Assembly (NCBI RefSeq): GCF_021502655.1 | Contig: NZ_JAKFFT010000010.1 | Coordinates: 1-64,000 of the forward strand | Reading direction: 5' to 3' | Source of the DNA: Dyadobacter sp. CY347 | GTDB taxonomy: Bacteria > Bacteroidota > Bacteroidia > Cytophagales > Spirosomataceae | DNA length: 64,000 nucleotides | Part shown: in pieces, positions 53,030-62,780 of the stretch | Layout: each line of letters starts with the position of its first letter | How positions within the stretch are numbered: position 1 is the stretch's first letter | Notes under the pieces: generated by a model | Told to the model about the DNA's origin: nothing | What the model saw: only the letters and a program-made list of their open reading frames with translations | Database searches by the model: none | Program-made: the position numbers and the translations under genes

Positions 53030-54445
53030 ATGAGAAATTTATTCTTAATGCTGCTATTCACCATAGCATCGCAAGCAGGCTGTTTCTCTCAGGATTCGAC
53101 ATGGCATTATTCTGCGGAAATTAAGGGCGCTCTTTCTTCGAGTCAAACACCATACTTCATTTACGCAAATACGTATGGCGTCATTCCGACCAACGGATCG
53201 TTTTTGCTGGCCCAAGGCGGTTTTCACAAGGTTTACAATCCAAACAATCCCCGGTTTTTCCAATGGTCCGGGGGATTTGAATTTGTCGCGAACCCAAGCC
53301 ATTCATCTCCCATATTCCTGACTGATTTATTCCTGGCAGGAAAGGTTGGCCCGGTCGAAGTAAGCATTGGACAACGGAAAGAATATTCGGGCCTTGGAGA
53401 TAGCCTCCTTACCAGCGGCTCCGTAGCAATGTCTTCCAATGCCAGGCCGTATCCCAAGATTCAGATTTCAACACCTCACTTTGTCAATCTGATTCCCAGA
53501 AACGACATTATATCATTTAAGTTTTCTTACTCCGACGGTTTGTTCGGCCCCGCCCAATCCGTTTATGGCAATGTGCAATCAGTGCCGGAAACATATCTCC
53601 ACCAGAAATCCATTTACATTAAACTTGGAAAAACAAGCCATTTGCTGAATTTGTATGCCGGATTCAACCATCAGGTCATGTGGGGCGGGGAAGAAAAGAT
53701 CTTTACGGGAGGTCTTAAATCGTCGGAGGCGTACAGCTTCGTTGTTTTCGGCAAGCCTTGGGGCGGCAGCAGAGTTGGAAATCATTTTGGTACAATAGAC
53801 GCAGGAATGGAAATAAACGGGAAGAACTGGACAACGTTCCTATATCGGCAGAGCATTTACGAAGATGGCTCAATTGCGAATACATCCAATATCGCAGACG
53901 GGCTCAACGGACTCAGGTTCAAGAGAAACAAGCCGCAATTTGACGGTTTCCAACTCAATACAATTTTGCTCGAATATCTGTATACCAAGCAACAGGGCGG
54001 AGATGTGTTTGATTTCGCAACAGGCACATTCGGACGTGACAATTATTTTAACCACTACGTTTACAGCCAGGGTTGGTCCTACAAAGGCAGAACACTCGGA
54101 ACGCCACTGATCGCTCCTCAGCACTTGATACGCGAAGGATTGCGGACATCCCCGAGACTTTTCACTGCGAATAACCGGCTTATCGCCTTTCATGGCGCGC
54201 TGGAGGGCTCCGTGAATAAGGTCAGATTCTTGTTAAAAGCCAGCCATTCCATCAACTCCGGCACTTACTACAAGCCTTTTGAATCTTCTGTTGGTCAGAC
54301 ATCTCTGCTTGCGCGTGTGGAAACACCATTGAAACTTATGAACGAAAGTTTTTTAAGCGCAACTTTTGGCACGGATTTTGGACAATTTTACCCAAACAAC
54401 ACTGCTATTTTGATTGGATGGAGAAAATCCGGTTTTATCAGATAA
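53030..54445 (+). CDS. Wzi-family outer-membrane capsule assembly protein, copy 1
   Basis: A 471-residue exported protein with a signal peptide (LFLMLLFTIASQAGCFSQ). The rest is a beta-barrel-like sequence with the Wzi-family motifs QTPYFIYANTYGVIP, NPRFFQWSGGFEF, SSNARPYPKIQIS and a final aromatic strand (LIGWRKSGF). Wzi acts at the outer membrane in surface attachment or assembly of capsule. Two paralogs follow in tandem; copy 1 and 2 are the closer pair by eye. Confidence 0.85.
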   Translation: MRNLFLMLLFTIASQAGCFSQDSTWHYSAEIKGALSSSQTPYFIYANTYGVIPTNGSFLLAQGGFHKVYNPNNPRFFQWSGGFEFVANPSHSSPIFLTDLFLAGKVGPVEVSIGQRKEYSGLGDSLLTSGSVAMSSNARPYPKIQISTPHFVNLIPRNDIISFKFSYSDGLFGPAQSVYGNVQSVPETYLHQKSIYIKLGKTSHLLNLYAGFNHQVMWGGEEKIFTGGLKSSEAYSFVVFGKPWGGSRVGNHFGTIDAGMEINGKNWTTFLYRQSIYEDGSIANTSNIADGLNGLRFKRNKPQFDGFQLNTILLEYLYTKQQGGDVFDFATGTFGRDNYFNHYVYSQGWSYKGRTLGTPLIAPQHLIREGLRTSPRLFTANNRLIAFHGALEGSVNKVRFLLKASHSINSGTYYKPFESSVGQTSLLARVETPLKLMNESFLSATFGTDFGQFYPNNTAILIGWRKSGFIR

Positions 54446-54450
54446 CTTTG
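54443..54450 (+). promoter_or_regulatory. Candidate -7 box (TAACTTTG) before the second Wzi gene
   Basis: TAACTTTG fits TAnnTTTG and starts on the stop codon of copy 1, 43 bases before the ATG at 54493. It may give copy 2 its own transcript, although read-through from copy 1 is as likely. Confidence 0.3.
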
Positions 54451-54492
54451 GGAAATCAACTCAACCCCTTAATGAGTAATTTTTACATTTAA

Positions 54493-55935
54493 ATGCCGGT
54501 CCCAATCTCTCAGATGCGAGTCTGCCTTTTTGCTGTATTGATATGCCTCGCGTCATATTCCCACGCCCAAGACTCAACGATTCATTACAGAGCCAGCTTA
54601 TTAGTATCTGGCGCTACAAACAATACTCCCTTTTGGGCACACGCCAACCAAAATGGCAATATTCCGATGGATGGAAACTTTGGCCTGGTCAATGCCGGTG
54701 TGTACAAAGTTTATAACCCGCACAATCCAAGAACTTTTCAGTGGAGCGGTGGTATTCAGGCGATTGCTAGCTATGGAAAATCGGGCAATGCATTCCTTTC
54801 AGATGCCTACATCGCTGCCAGAATAGGCAAACTGGAAATTTTGGCCGGACAAAAGAATAACGTTGTCGGATTAATGGACACGACCATGACGTCAGGCTCC
54901 TTGTCGGTGGCGGGCAATTCCAGGCCTTTTCCGCGGGTGCAAATATCACTTCCGGAGTATTTGCCATTGTATTTCACAAAAAACTTTCTGGCATTCAAAT
55001 TCTCATACTCTGAGGGTTATCTCGGAAGCAGCAACCTCAATTACGGCGTTGAGCGGGAAGTTTCATACACTTACTTTCACCAAAAATCCCTGTATCTAAG
55101 GTTCGGGCCGGAAAGTGGCCGTTTGAAAATTTATGTGGGTGCTAATCATCAGGCAGTTTGGGGTGGTGAAGAAAAAATTACGCCGCTTTACAAATTAGAG
55201 CCGCTGGATGCTTACTGGCATACCATTTCCGGCAAAACGTTGAACTATAAGAAAGTTGGAAATCACTTTGGAACGGTTGACCTGGGTGCCGAGTGGCGTG
55301 GGAAAACGTGGTCCTATTTCGTGTATAGACAGAATATTTACGAAACCGGCTCCCTTTTCAGGATTATTAATTTCGATGATGGCTTAAATGGAGTCCGGAT
55401 CAAGAGAATAAAGCCTCTCCCCGCAGGATCCAAATCTTTTGCATTACAAAGCTTCCTGCTTGAAGCAATTGGCACGAACAGCCAAACAAATAAATCTCCG
55501 TTATCCGGCCTGGCTATTTATGAGAAAGGAAATTATTACAATAGTTACATTTATCAGCGTGGCTGGTCCTATTTCAGCCGCGGCATAGGAACGCCCCTGG
55601 CGCCAGCTTCGGGTATAACGAGGCCTACATTACCCGTTAATGGCTCAGAATTTACTAATAATAACCGCTTCTGGGCGTTTCATACAGGTATTACTGCCAC
55701 CTGGCAAAAGACTTATTTTGGCCTGAGAGGCACATATTCCAGGAATTCAGGGTCATTATTAAGTCCCTTTGATTCGTTAGCGGAGCAGGTATCCCTGGCT
55801 TTAACGGCAGAAAAGAACATAAAGTTATTAAACGGTTGCAGTGTGTTTTCGAACCTTACAACTGATTTCGGACACCTTTACCCTACTTCTCATGGACTGA
55901 TCATAGGGCTAAGAAAAAGTGGATTTCTGGATTAG
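54493..55935 (+). CDS. Wzi-family outer-membrane capsule assembly protein, copy 2
   Basis: A 480-residue paralog of the preceding protein. The signal peptide is VCLFAVLICLASYSHAQ; the ATG at 54514 (MRVCLFAV) gives a more usual signal length than the one at 54493. The shared motifs are TPFWAHANQNGNIP, NPRTFQWSGGIQAI, AGNSRPFPRVQIS, GRGIGTPL-like RGIGTPLAPA and the final LIIGLRKSGFLD strand. A barrel-forming outer-membrane role is inferred from the family. Confidence 0.85.
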   Translation: MPVPISQMRVCLFAVLICLASYSHAQDSTIHYRASLLVSGATNNTPFWAHANQNGNIPMDGNFGLVNAGVYKVYNPHNPRTFQWSGGIQAIASYGKSGNAFLSDAYIAARIGKLEILAGQKNNVVGLMDTTMTSGSLSVAGNSRPFPRVQISLPEYLPLYFTKNFLAFKFSYSEGYLGSSNLNYGVEREVSYTYFHQKSLYLRFGPESGRLKIYVGANHQAVWGGEEKITPLYKLEPLDAYWHTISGKTLNYKKVGNHFGTVDLGAEWRGKTWSYFVYRQNIYETGSLFRIINFDDGLNGVRIKRIKPLPAGSKSFALQSFLLEAIGTNSQTNKSPLSGLAIYEKGNYYNSYIYQRGWSYFSRGIGTPLAPASGITRPTLPVNGSEFTNNNRFWAFHTGITATWQKTYFGLRGTYSRNSGSLLSPFDSLAEQVSLALTAEKNIKLLNGCSVFSNLTTDFGHLYPTSHGLIIGLRKSGFLD

Positions 55936-55990
55936 CGCCGCTTTTTAGTGTTGCCTGTTCTGTCCAATATGAATAGCAAAAAGTTATAGT

Positions 55991-55998
55991 TATTTTTG
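55991..55998 (+). promoter_or_regulatory. Candidate -7 box (TATTTTTG) before the third Wzi gene
   Basis: TATTTTTG matches TAnnTTTG exactly, 48 bases before the third copy's ATG, in a 110-base spacer. It suggests separate expression of copy 3. Confidence 0.45.
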
Positions 55999-56045
55999 TC
56001 AAATGTCACATTATACACATTAAGAAAAAGCTTGAGGGCACGCCT

Positions 56046-57512
56046 ATGAAATTCTTTCCCATACTGGTATTACTGTTATGCATTTCCATAGCCGGCTTTT
56101 CTCAATCTAAGCCTGCCGAGGTTACTGAATATTCGGATTCCACAAATAACTTCATTGAGATTGCAGGTTTTGGAAGCACCAATACGCATACGCCGTTTTG
56201 GATCCAGGCCAATCAGTTCGGCACCGTTCCCCTGGACGTCCCGGCGGGCAGTGCGAGAATCTCCCTTGAAAATTACTGGCCTCTGGGCTCATCCTGGCGC
56301 GCCGGATTTGGGGTTGAAGCTGTGGGAAATCTGAACGAAAACACAAAAATGCTTCTGCCCCAGCTGCATGCTACATTGAAGTTCAAAAACTGGGAGTTAT
56401 TTGTTGGAAGAAAAAAGCAGAATGTGGGTTTGGCTGACTCAACGCTCGGGACTGGTTCCTACGCATGGTCTGGTAATGCGCTTCCAATCCCTAAAATATA
56501 CATCGGAACAAGCGGTTTCGTAGCTGTTCCCCTTACAAAAGGGTGGATTTCTGTCAACGGGTTTTATTCGGACGGACTTTTCGAGAAAGGTCGGCCAGCC
56601 ACTAGTGGCCTTAAATTTCATCAAAAAGCACTTTACGTACGCCTCGGAAAAGTCAATTCAAAACTCAAACTATACGGAGGATTCAATCACCAGGTGCAAT
56701 GGGGAGGCACTTCCAAATATCAGGAAAACGAAAGTAAAAAGTTACCAGATGGTTTCTCAAATTATGTATATGCCGTTTTCGGAACAATCGGCGGAAGCGG
56801 AGACGACGTCACGCATTTTGACAGCACTAATCGGGTTGGAAATCATTTGGGTTCCCTGGATCTGGCAATCGAAATTGAAACATACGGGAGCACCATTTAT
56901 TTATATCGTCAATTCATTTATGAAGATGGTTCCTTATTCTATATGGAAGGAGTCAAAGACGGCCTGACAGGCTTACGGATCAAACGCAAGAATTCATACG
57001 GCGCGAATTTCGAAATTACAGAAGGCGTAGTAGAGATGCTCTTCACGAAAGACCAAGGTGGAAATCAATTTGATATCAGCACCGGAAAAAAACGGGGTAT
57101 CGACAATTATTTCAACAATCAGCAGATTCGTGACGGATGGTCCTACTATGGCCGTGGGATTGGAACACCATTTATTCCTCCAACTTCTCAGACAAACTGG
57201 AAATGGCCGGGCTATGCAGATAACTTCACCAGTAACAATAGGGTCCTTGTGTGGCACGTCGGGTTAAGAGGAACGCTTTTCAGGCAGGTGCAGTGGCATA
57301 CCAAATTGTCTCTATCGAGTAATTCGGGCGCTTACAATTCCCGCTTCGAAGGTTCCCCGAAACAATTCTCAGGGCTGATCGGCGCGCAAACCAATGTGAA
57401 TGTCCTTGGCGGAATGACCATTAAGGGATCCTACGCAAGCGATATTGGTGATTTATACCGCAAAACACACGGGTTTATGTTAGGACTCAGAAAAGATTTT
57501 TCTTTTAATTAA
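56046..57512 (+). CDS. Wzi-family outer-membrane capsule assembly protein, copy 3
   Basis: A 488-residue paralog with signal peptide FFPILVLLLCISIAGFSQ. It has HTPFWIQANQFGTVP, WSGNALPIPKIYIG, KLKLYGGFNHQVQWGG and YYGRGIGTPFIPP, and ends in the shared final strand (MLGLRKDFSF). It is more divergent than copies 1 and 2. It is the last gene of the polysaccharide locus and converges on the HIT gene with a 15-base gap. Confidence 0.85.
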   Translation: MKFFPILVLLLCISIAGFSQSKPAEVTEYSDSTNNFIEIAGFGSTNTHTPFWIQANQFGTVPLDVPAGSARISLENYWPLGSSWRAGFGVEAVGNLNENTKMLLPQLHATLKFKNWELFVGRKKQNVGLADSTLGTGSYAWSGNALPIPKIYIGTSGFVAVPLTKGWISVNGFYSDGLFEKGRPATSGLKFHQKALYVRLGKVNSKLKLYGGFNHQVQWGGTSKYQENESKKLPDGFSNYVYAVFGTIGGSGDDVTHFDSTNRVGNHLGSLDLAIEIETYGSTIYLYRQFIYEDGSLFYMEGVKDGLTGLRIKRKNSYGANFEITEGVVEMLFTKDQGGNQFDISTGKKRGIDNYFNNQQIRDGWSYYGRGIGTPFIPPTSQTNWKWPGYADNFTSNNRVLVWHVGLRGTLFRQVQWHTKLSLSSNSGAYNSRFEGSPKQFSGLIGAQTNVNVLGGMTIKGSYASDIGDLYRKTHGFMLGLRKDFSFN

Positions 57513-57527
57513 GGAAAATCTGATTTT

Positions 57528-57926
57528 TCAAGCTGAGCCAATTTCCGCACGGATTTTCGCTGCCAGCGACGCCAATTCTTCTTGTGTAGTTTGTATTTTC
57601 TTCGAGAAATCAGCATCAGCCATGCTGTTCAGCGGAAGCAGGTGAATGTGTGCATGCGGCACTTCCAAACCAATGACTGTCAAGCCTATACGAAGACAAG
57701 GAACTGTGTTCTGTAAGGCAGGAACAATGCTTTTTGCGAATAGAAAAAGCTCTGAAAATTCCTGGTCGTCCAAGTCGAAAATGTAATCCACCTCTCTTTT
57801 CGGGATCACCAATGTATGTCCGGCTGTGATCGGGAATGCATCAAGGAATGCGAGAAAGTTATCTGTTTCAGCAATTTTATGACTGGGAATTTCACCCTCA
57901 ACAATTTTAGAAAATATAGAAGCCAT
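57528..57926 (-). CDS. HIT family nucleotide-binding protein
   Basis: A 132-residue histidine-triad protein. The signature HAHIHLL is present (VPHAHIHLLPL), preceded by the family start ASIFSKIVEGEIPSHKIAE and FPITAGHTLVIPK. HIT proteins hydrolyse nucleoside phosphoramidates and related substrates. The ATG at 57926 matches the family start; the frame is open 14 codons further but those residues are not conserved. It is divergent from the DUF1080 gene. Confidence 0.93.
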   Translation of the reverse strand: MASIFSKIVEGEIPSHKIAETDNFLAFLDAFPITAGHTLVIPKREVDYIFDLDDQEFSELFLFAKSIVPALQNTVPCLRIGLTVIGLEVPHAHIHLLPLNSMADADFSKKIQTTQEELASLAAKIRAEIGSA

Positions 57927-58054
57927 CAGAATATCAATTAAATATCGTTTAGTTGAAGAACAGCGCAACGGAGCGCACCATATCTTTCCCCAAATAAGTA
58001 ATTAAAAACTGAAAAGTACTTAATATTGTGTTCCAAAACTTTAACATTAAGAAT

Positions 58055-58765
58055 ATGAATTTTACGAATTGGCGTGCTTTCACTAAGGCAGGCGTGGTTG
58101 CATTATTTTCACTGGCTTTGATATCAAACACCGCTGAGGCGCAAGACAAAGGTAAATGGGTGAAGCTATTCGACGGCAAAAGTTTGAACGGCTGGCATAG
58201 CTGGCAGTCGGATAAGGTGTTACCACAATGGAAAGTGGAAGATGGCGCTATTGTTCTTGCAGAAAAAGGCGGCAAGGATCTTGTAACCGACAAAGAATAT
58301 GGCGATTTCGAACTGGAATTGGAATGGAAAATTTCAGAATCAGGAAACAGCGGCATCATTTACCATGTAATAGAAGATAAAAAATATTGCTGCCCCTACT
58401 CCACCGGCCCGGAAATCCAGATCCTGGACGATGAAAAGCACCCGGATGCAAAAGCCGGAAAAGCAGGAAACCACAAATCCGGATCACTTTATGATATGTT
58501 GCCACCAACAGACTTTGCTGCTGTAAAACCAGCTGGTCAGTGGAACAAAGCGAAAGTTGTGATCAAAGGAGGCCGTGGCGAAAGCTGGCTGAATGGCAAA
58601 AAAGTAGTTGACTTCCCTGCACAAGGCGGCGAATGGGACAAGTTGGTTGCCGACAGCAAATTCAAAACCTGGGAAGGTTTCGGTGCTTCTTCCAAAGGCA
58701 AGATCGCTTTACAAGATCACGGAAACAAGGTGTCTTTCAGAAACATCCGGATTAAGGAGCTATAA
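58055..58765 (+). CDS. Secreted DUF1080 protein (3-keto-disaccharide hydrolase family)
   Basis: A 236-residue exported protein. The ATG at 58055 gives a signal peptide (AGVVALFSLALISNTAEAQ); a GTG nine codons earlier adds a non-conserved head. The mature part has the DUF1080 pattern: WVKLFDGKSLNGWHSW, WKVEDGAIVLAEKGGKDLVT, YGDFELELEWKISESGNSG and a final IALQDHGNKVSFRNIRIKE. The family adopts a concanavalin-like fold and includes 3-keto-disaccharide hydrolases. The stop overlaps the end of the convergent helicase gene by 6 bases. Confidence 0.92.
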   Translation: MNFTNWRAFTKAGVVALFSLALISNTAEAQDKGKWVKLFDGKSLNGWHSWQSDKVLPQWKVEDGAIVLAEKGGKDLVTDKEYGDFELELEWKISESGNSGIIYHVIEDKKYCCPYSTGPEIQILDDEKHPDAKAGKAGNHKSGSLYDMLPPTDFAAVKPAGQWNKAKVVIKGGRGESWLNGKKVVDFPAQGGEWDKLVADSKFKTWEGFGASSKGKIALQDHGNKVSFRNIRIKEL

Positions 58766-61700
58766 TAACTGCTCGTAATCCACAGTTTTAGACCAATATT
58801 CGCGGCTGTAAATGCGCCGGTAAGGCCAGTTTTTCTGCTGCAAAAGAAGGGGTAAATAAGCGTGCGGTTCTTTTGACGATTTGCTGTAATGATACAAATC
58901 ATCGTCTGTCAGGATCAAACCTTTATAAACCCCTTCTTTTTTTATGGTTATGTCGCCGAACGGCAATTCCTTTTCAAAATCAGCATGCTGCTTCACCAGC
59001 TTGTCTTTCAGCAGCCAGTCTGACCTGAATTTTCCTGTTGCCATTGGCGCGGGCACAAATTTACCTTCCGACACATTCAGCGCATATTCAAGATAATCTT
59101 TCAGGATTTTAGGGCCTGCATTTGCGGTTTGGTCCGTTTGGAGTTGAGAAGGCCATAAGCTTGTTACAAAATAAATCCGCTCTCTGGCCCGGGTTACGGC
59201 CACATTAAGCCGGTTTTCACCACCTTGCATATTCAGGCTGCCAAACTGCATGGAAACCTTCCCTTTTTCATCCGGCGCATATCCCATAGAAAAGATAATA
59301 ATGTCGCGTTCGTCGCCCTGCACATTCTCAATGTTCTTGACAAACAAGTCTTTAAAAAACACATTATCTCTTTCCAGAGCATCCTGAATGGCATTTTGCT
59401 GGTAAAAATTAAATGTCACGACGCCGATGCTCTTTCCGGTTTCTCCTAGTTCTTTAATCAAAGAAACAACCTGCTCAATTTCAACGAGGTTAATGTTGTG
59501 CTTCCAAACCCCATCCATCTTAATATATTGAATCCCAGGCTGATCATTATTAATTCGGGCAAAATCCGGAAGTAAGCGTAGTGTGTCTTTGTAAAAATTC
59601 CGGTTAGAAAAATCGATCAGATCGAGTGAAAGGCTGCGGTAATGTCCTGTAAGCTGATACTGGTCAAGCGATTGCGCTGCCAGATCCAGCAATGATTCGA
59701 TTTCAATGGCAGCTGTATATTCTTCCTCCTCTGCCTTTTCCTCATAGCGAATTTTATATAAGTCACTCGGAGACAACTGCTTACTATCCCCGGTTACTAC
59801 AACCTGAACTCCCCGATATGCCGCTGGCAATCCATATTCTGCATAACATTGCGAAGCTTCATCAAAGATCACAAGATCGAACAACGCGGCCTGCATCGGG
59901 AAAACCGCGGAAACGGCTTCCGGCGACGCCATCCAGCACGGAATGAGTGAAAAAACCTCGTCTGTGTAGCTTTCAAGCAACTTCCTGATCGGCCAGATCT
60001 TCCGTTTCTTGGTTACCTGGTGCCCGAGCTCGCGATAAGTGACGCGATTACCAAGCCGGTTTTTCTCGATATCCTCGTAAGTCGCCTCCCTAAGCTTGAT
60101 CCCTGTGATATCTGTGCTCAGCTTCTGTTTTTCCGTGATGCTATCCTGCAAGCTGGTCTCCCATTGTTTCATTTTCAATGAGGTAACCGAGCGTAAATCA
60201 GGAAATTTGCTCTCTATATGCTCAATCCAGGCCAGCCTGATGCCATTTTCAAAAAGGTTGACAAACTCTTCCGAATTGCTATGTCCGAGATCTTTGCTTT
60301 TTTCAATGATAATTTGAGTAACCGTTTGCTCGGCGGCGCTCATATTTTCAGTCAGGTCGTCCATGTCAACCATTGAATCGAAATCTTTGGCTAATGCTGC
60401 GGATAACTGCTGGCTGAAAGTATCTGGCTGTTCAAGCAATCTCCGGATTTGCTGAGGCAGTAAGAAAGGCGACATAGCAGCCTCCAATTTGCTCCAAACG
60501 GCGATCCAGGCGTTCAGCTCATGCATTCTTTGATTGAATATCTCATGATTCCCAGTCTCAGTGGCAATGTGCTTCAATGTTGAAAACCACGGATCAAATG
60601 TCGCTCTAACAGCTGCATCAGCCGCCGCTTCTGCTTTTTGGAAGAAAGAAATGTATTGCGCGCCAACATTATCTTCACTCGGATCAATATAAGAAACGTC
60701 GAAATTCAAATGCTTGTTTGTAAGCCATCCTTCAAGTTCGATCCTGTTTTTAAGTTTGATTTCAAGCTTTGAAAGATCATCTAATGAAGTTGAAAGACCA
60801 TTTTTCTTAGCAACTTCTTCCACTTCCCTCTTTTCCTTGCCAAACATATTCCACCAAAGGCCCGAAACCGTCGAGCTGTTTGCTTCGATCGATTTCCTCA
60901 ACGATTGCAGAAACGTGGGTAATTCTGACGTCGGCAAAGAAAATTCAATGCCATCCTCAGCCAAAAACCCTTCCAGCACATCCGTAGTTTGCCGGATGAA
61001 TGCAAGCCGTTCATGGCCACCCGTGGAGGAAATGTATTTCTTGAAAAGATTAAATGTCGCCGCATTAGAAATGAGCGCCGCAATGTCGGTAAGCCGTTCA
61101 CTAATCTCCCCTTTCCTATCCAGGTAATCGAGCGAAAAAGGCTGGCTGGTCAAGCGCTCAAATTTCTGCGTTTGTCTTGAAAACACGGTCGGCCATTCCA
61201 AGAGCATTTCTTCCATGCTACGCAGCTCGCTCATTCCAAACTTTGCGAAGCTTTTGCGTTTGACCCAGGGATGATCGCCGGGGAAATGCCAAACATATGT
61301 ACTATACGTCTTCAATTTCCTTCGGAACTGATCCAGATCATCCATCCGAAAAGATCTGTAATGCCCCTTCATGTCAACTTTCGGAGCTGTTTGATCGCTT
61401 TTCAGGTAGAGTTCTTTAATGCTCACGCCACATTCCGTTTCATCAAATAATGCTTCACGAAATGCGTTCAGGTCCTGAACTGTGCGGTCAATCGCCCGGC
61501 TTTGCTGGGTAAACTGCCTTTCCAGGAAAACGGCGTCAAGACTGTAATTCTGCTGCTTATATGCTTCAACGCGATCTATTTGCGAAGCCAACTGTCTGTA
61601 TAAGCCAGGGCGGTCGTTCTTAAAATCATGGATCAGGCCTACAAAATCGGTCATACCAATGGTTTGGAGCCTTTGATAAACCACATCCAGCGCGACACGT

Positions 61701-62752
61701 TTTTGACAAACCAGCAAAACCCGCTTTCCTCGCGCGGCAAAATCGGCCATCAGGTTACAGATAAGCTGCGATTTCCCGCTCCCTGGCGGCCCCTGCACCA
61801 CAACCGATTTCCCTGATTTCACAGCCAGAATGATCTCTTCTTGCGACTGGTCCACCGGAAAAGGCGTTAAAATCTCCTCTTCCCGGACTGTTTTGTTTTG
61901 AACTGGCAGGTCTAACACGTCCATTTGCTCCTCCAATTCCGTTTGGTCTTCTGAAAGCAATGGAATTGAGAAAGTGGCATCCTGCGTGTTTTCCAGCAGC
62001 AAATTATAGTCCGGCACAAGATAGGATCCGGCTTGCGGGAAAATCCCAAGCACTGCTTCCGGGAAGAGTTTCAGCTCGCCATTCCGCTCATTGGCAGTGA
62101 GTTCAGAACTTTTCTGTGCATTAAATGCAATGAGCTTGTCTTCGAAAAGATCCTGGTTGAAGTTAATTTTAAGCGGCGTGGTCTTCAACCATTCATATAA
62201 ATGCGTCCTGAATTCCCGAAAATCAACGGGAAAATCCTCAAAGGACTTTTCAAGAACTTCATCCGTTATAACCGCCTCATTGAAATGGGCATAAGCGAGC
62301 GCAAAACTTGAATTAAGGATCACATTACTCTCCGGCACTTCAAAAAGGCACCATTGCTCCCGATCCATTTTTAAAGTGACCGGAAAAAACAAAAGCGGCG
62401 CATGAATGGGCGTCCCGTCGGAGAGTTTCCCTTTTACAAACGGATATCCCACATACAAATCACGCGATCCTCTTTCCTCCTCAATGAATCGCTCCGTACG
62501 CGCAATCTTCCGCAACTTTTTGCTGGTTTCATTCACCTTTTCAAACCGTGAATCCGCCACATCACAAAGCGCAATGCGCGATTTCCCGGAAATCAGCTGC
62601 CTGATAAGCTCAATTGCTGGCTTTTCCAGTAAAAAATCAGTTTCATGCAGATCAAGGAACTGCTCCGAAGGCAGGCCGGATAGCAACAACGATTTGTTAC
62701 GCGTACTAAGGTTGGTAAGTCGTTTTAAGTAAGCTTTAAGAATGCGATTCAT
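58760..62752 (-). CDS. Large superfamily 1 helicase/ATPase, DUF4011 type, with Vsr-like C-terminal end
   Basis: A 1330-residue protein. The N-terminus (RLTNLSTRNKSLLLS) is like the DUF4011-type helicases. Walker A is GPPGSGKSQ at 321-329; Walker B is VIFDEASQC near 961 with TGDSKQLSP (motif III) after it; NVQGDERDIIIFSMG (near 1147) and LNVAVTRARERIYFV (near 1186) are the C-terminal SF1 motifs. A long helical insert (about 480-940) separates the halves. The end (LYHYSKSSKEPHAYLP, then NWPYRRIYSREYW) follows the layout of the Vsr-like nuclease domain of the family, but catalytic residues look degenerate. Relatives are found in defence-gene neighbourhoods; function here is unproven. Confidence 0.82.
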   Translation of the reverse strand: MNRILKAYLKRLTNLSTRNKSLLLSGLPSEQFLDLHETDFLLEKPAIELIRQLISGKSRIALCDVADSRFEKVNETSKKLRKIARTERFIEEERGSRDLYVGYPFVKGKLSDGTPIHAPLLFFPVTLKMDREQWCLFEVPESNVILNSSFALAYAHFNEAVITDEVLEKSFEDFPVDFREFRTHLYEWLKTTPLKINFNQDLFEDKLIAFNAQKSSELTANERNGELKLFPEAVLGIFPQAGSYLVPDYNLLLENTQDATFSIPLLSEDQTELEEQMDVLDLPVQNKTVREEEILTPFPVDQSQEEIILAVKSGKSVVVQGPPGSGKSQLICNLMADFAARGKRVLLVCQKRVALDVVYQRLQTIGMTDFVGLIHDFKNDRPGLYRQLASQIDRVEAYKQQNYSLDAVFLERQFTQQSRAIDRTVQDLNAFREALFDETECGVSIKELYLKSDQTAPKVDMKGHYRSFRMDDLDQFRRKLKTYSTYVWHFPGDHPWVKRKSFAKFGMSELRSMEEMLLEWPTVFSRQTQKFERLTSQPFSLDYLDRKGEISERLTDIAALISNAATFNLFKKYISSTGGHERLAFIRQTTDVLEGFLAEDGIEFSLPTSELPTFLQSLRKSIEANSSTVSGLWWNMFGKEKREVEEVAKKNGLSTSLDDLSKLEIKLKNRIELEGWLTNKHLNFDVSYIDPSEDNVGAQYISFFQKAEAAADAAVRATFDPWFSTLKHIATETGNHEIFNQRMHELNAWIAVWSKLEAAMSPFLLPQQIRRLLEQPDTFSQQLSAALAKDFDSMVDMDDLTENMSAAEQTVTQIIIEKSKDLGHSNSEEFVNLFENGIRLAWIEHIESKFPDLRSVTSLKMKQWETSLQDSITEKQKLSTDITGIKLREATYEDIEKNRLGNRVTYRELGHQVTKKRKIWPIRKLLESYTDEVFSLIPCWMASPEAVSAVFPMQAALFDLVIFDEASQCYAEYGLPAAYRGVQVVVTGDSKQLSPSDLYKIRYEEKAEEEEYTAAIEIESLLDLAAQSLDQYQLTGHYRSLSLDLIDFSNRNFYKDTLRLLPDFARINNDQPGIQYIKMDGVWKHNINLVEIEQVVSLIKELGETGKSIGVVTFNFYQQNAIQDALERDNVFFKDLFVKNIENVQGDERDIIIFSMGYAPDEKGKVSMQFGSLNMQGGENRLNVAVTRARERIYFVTSLWPSQLQTDQTANAGPKILKDYLEYALNVSEGKFVPAPMATGKFRSDWLLKDKLVKQHADFEKELPFGDITIKKEGVYKGLILTDDDLYHYSKSSKEPHAYLPLLLQQKNWPYRRIYSREYWSKTVDYEQLL

Positions 62753-62780
62753 AGATACTCAAACGATCCTGATTGCTTAA

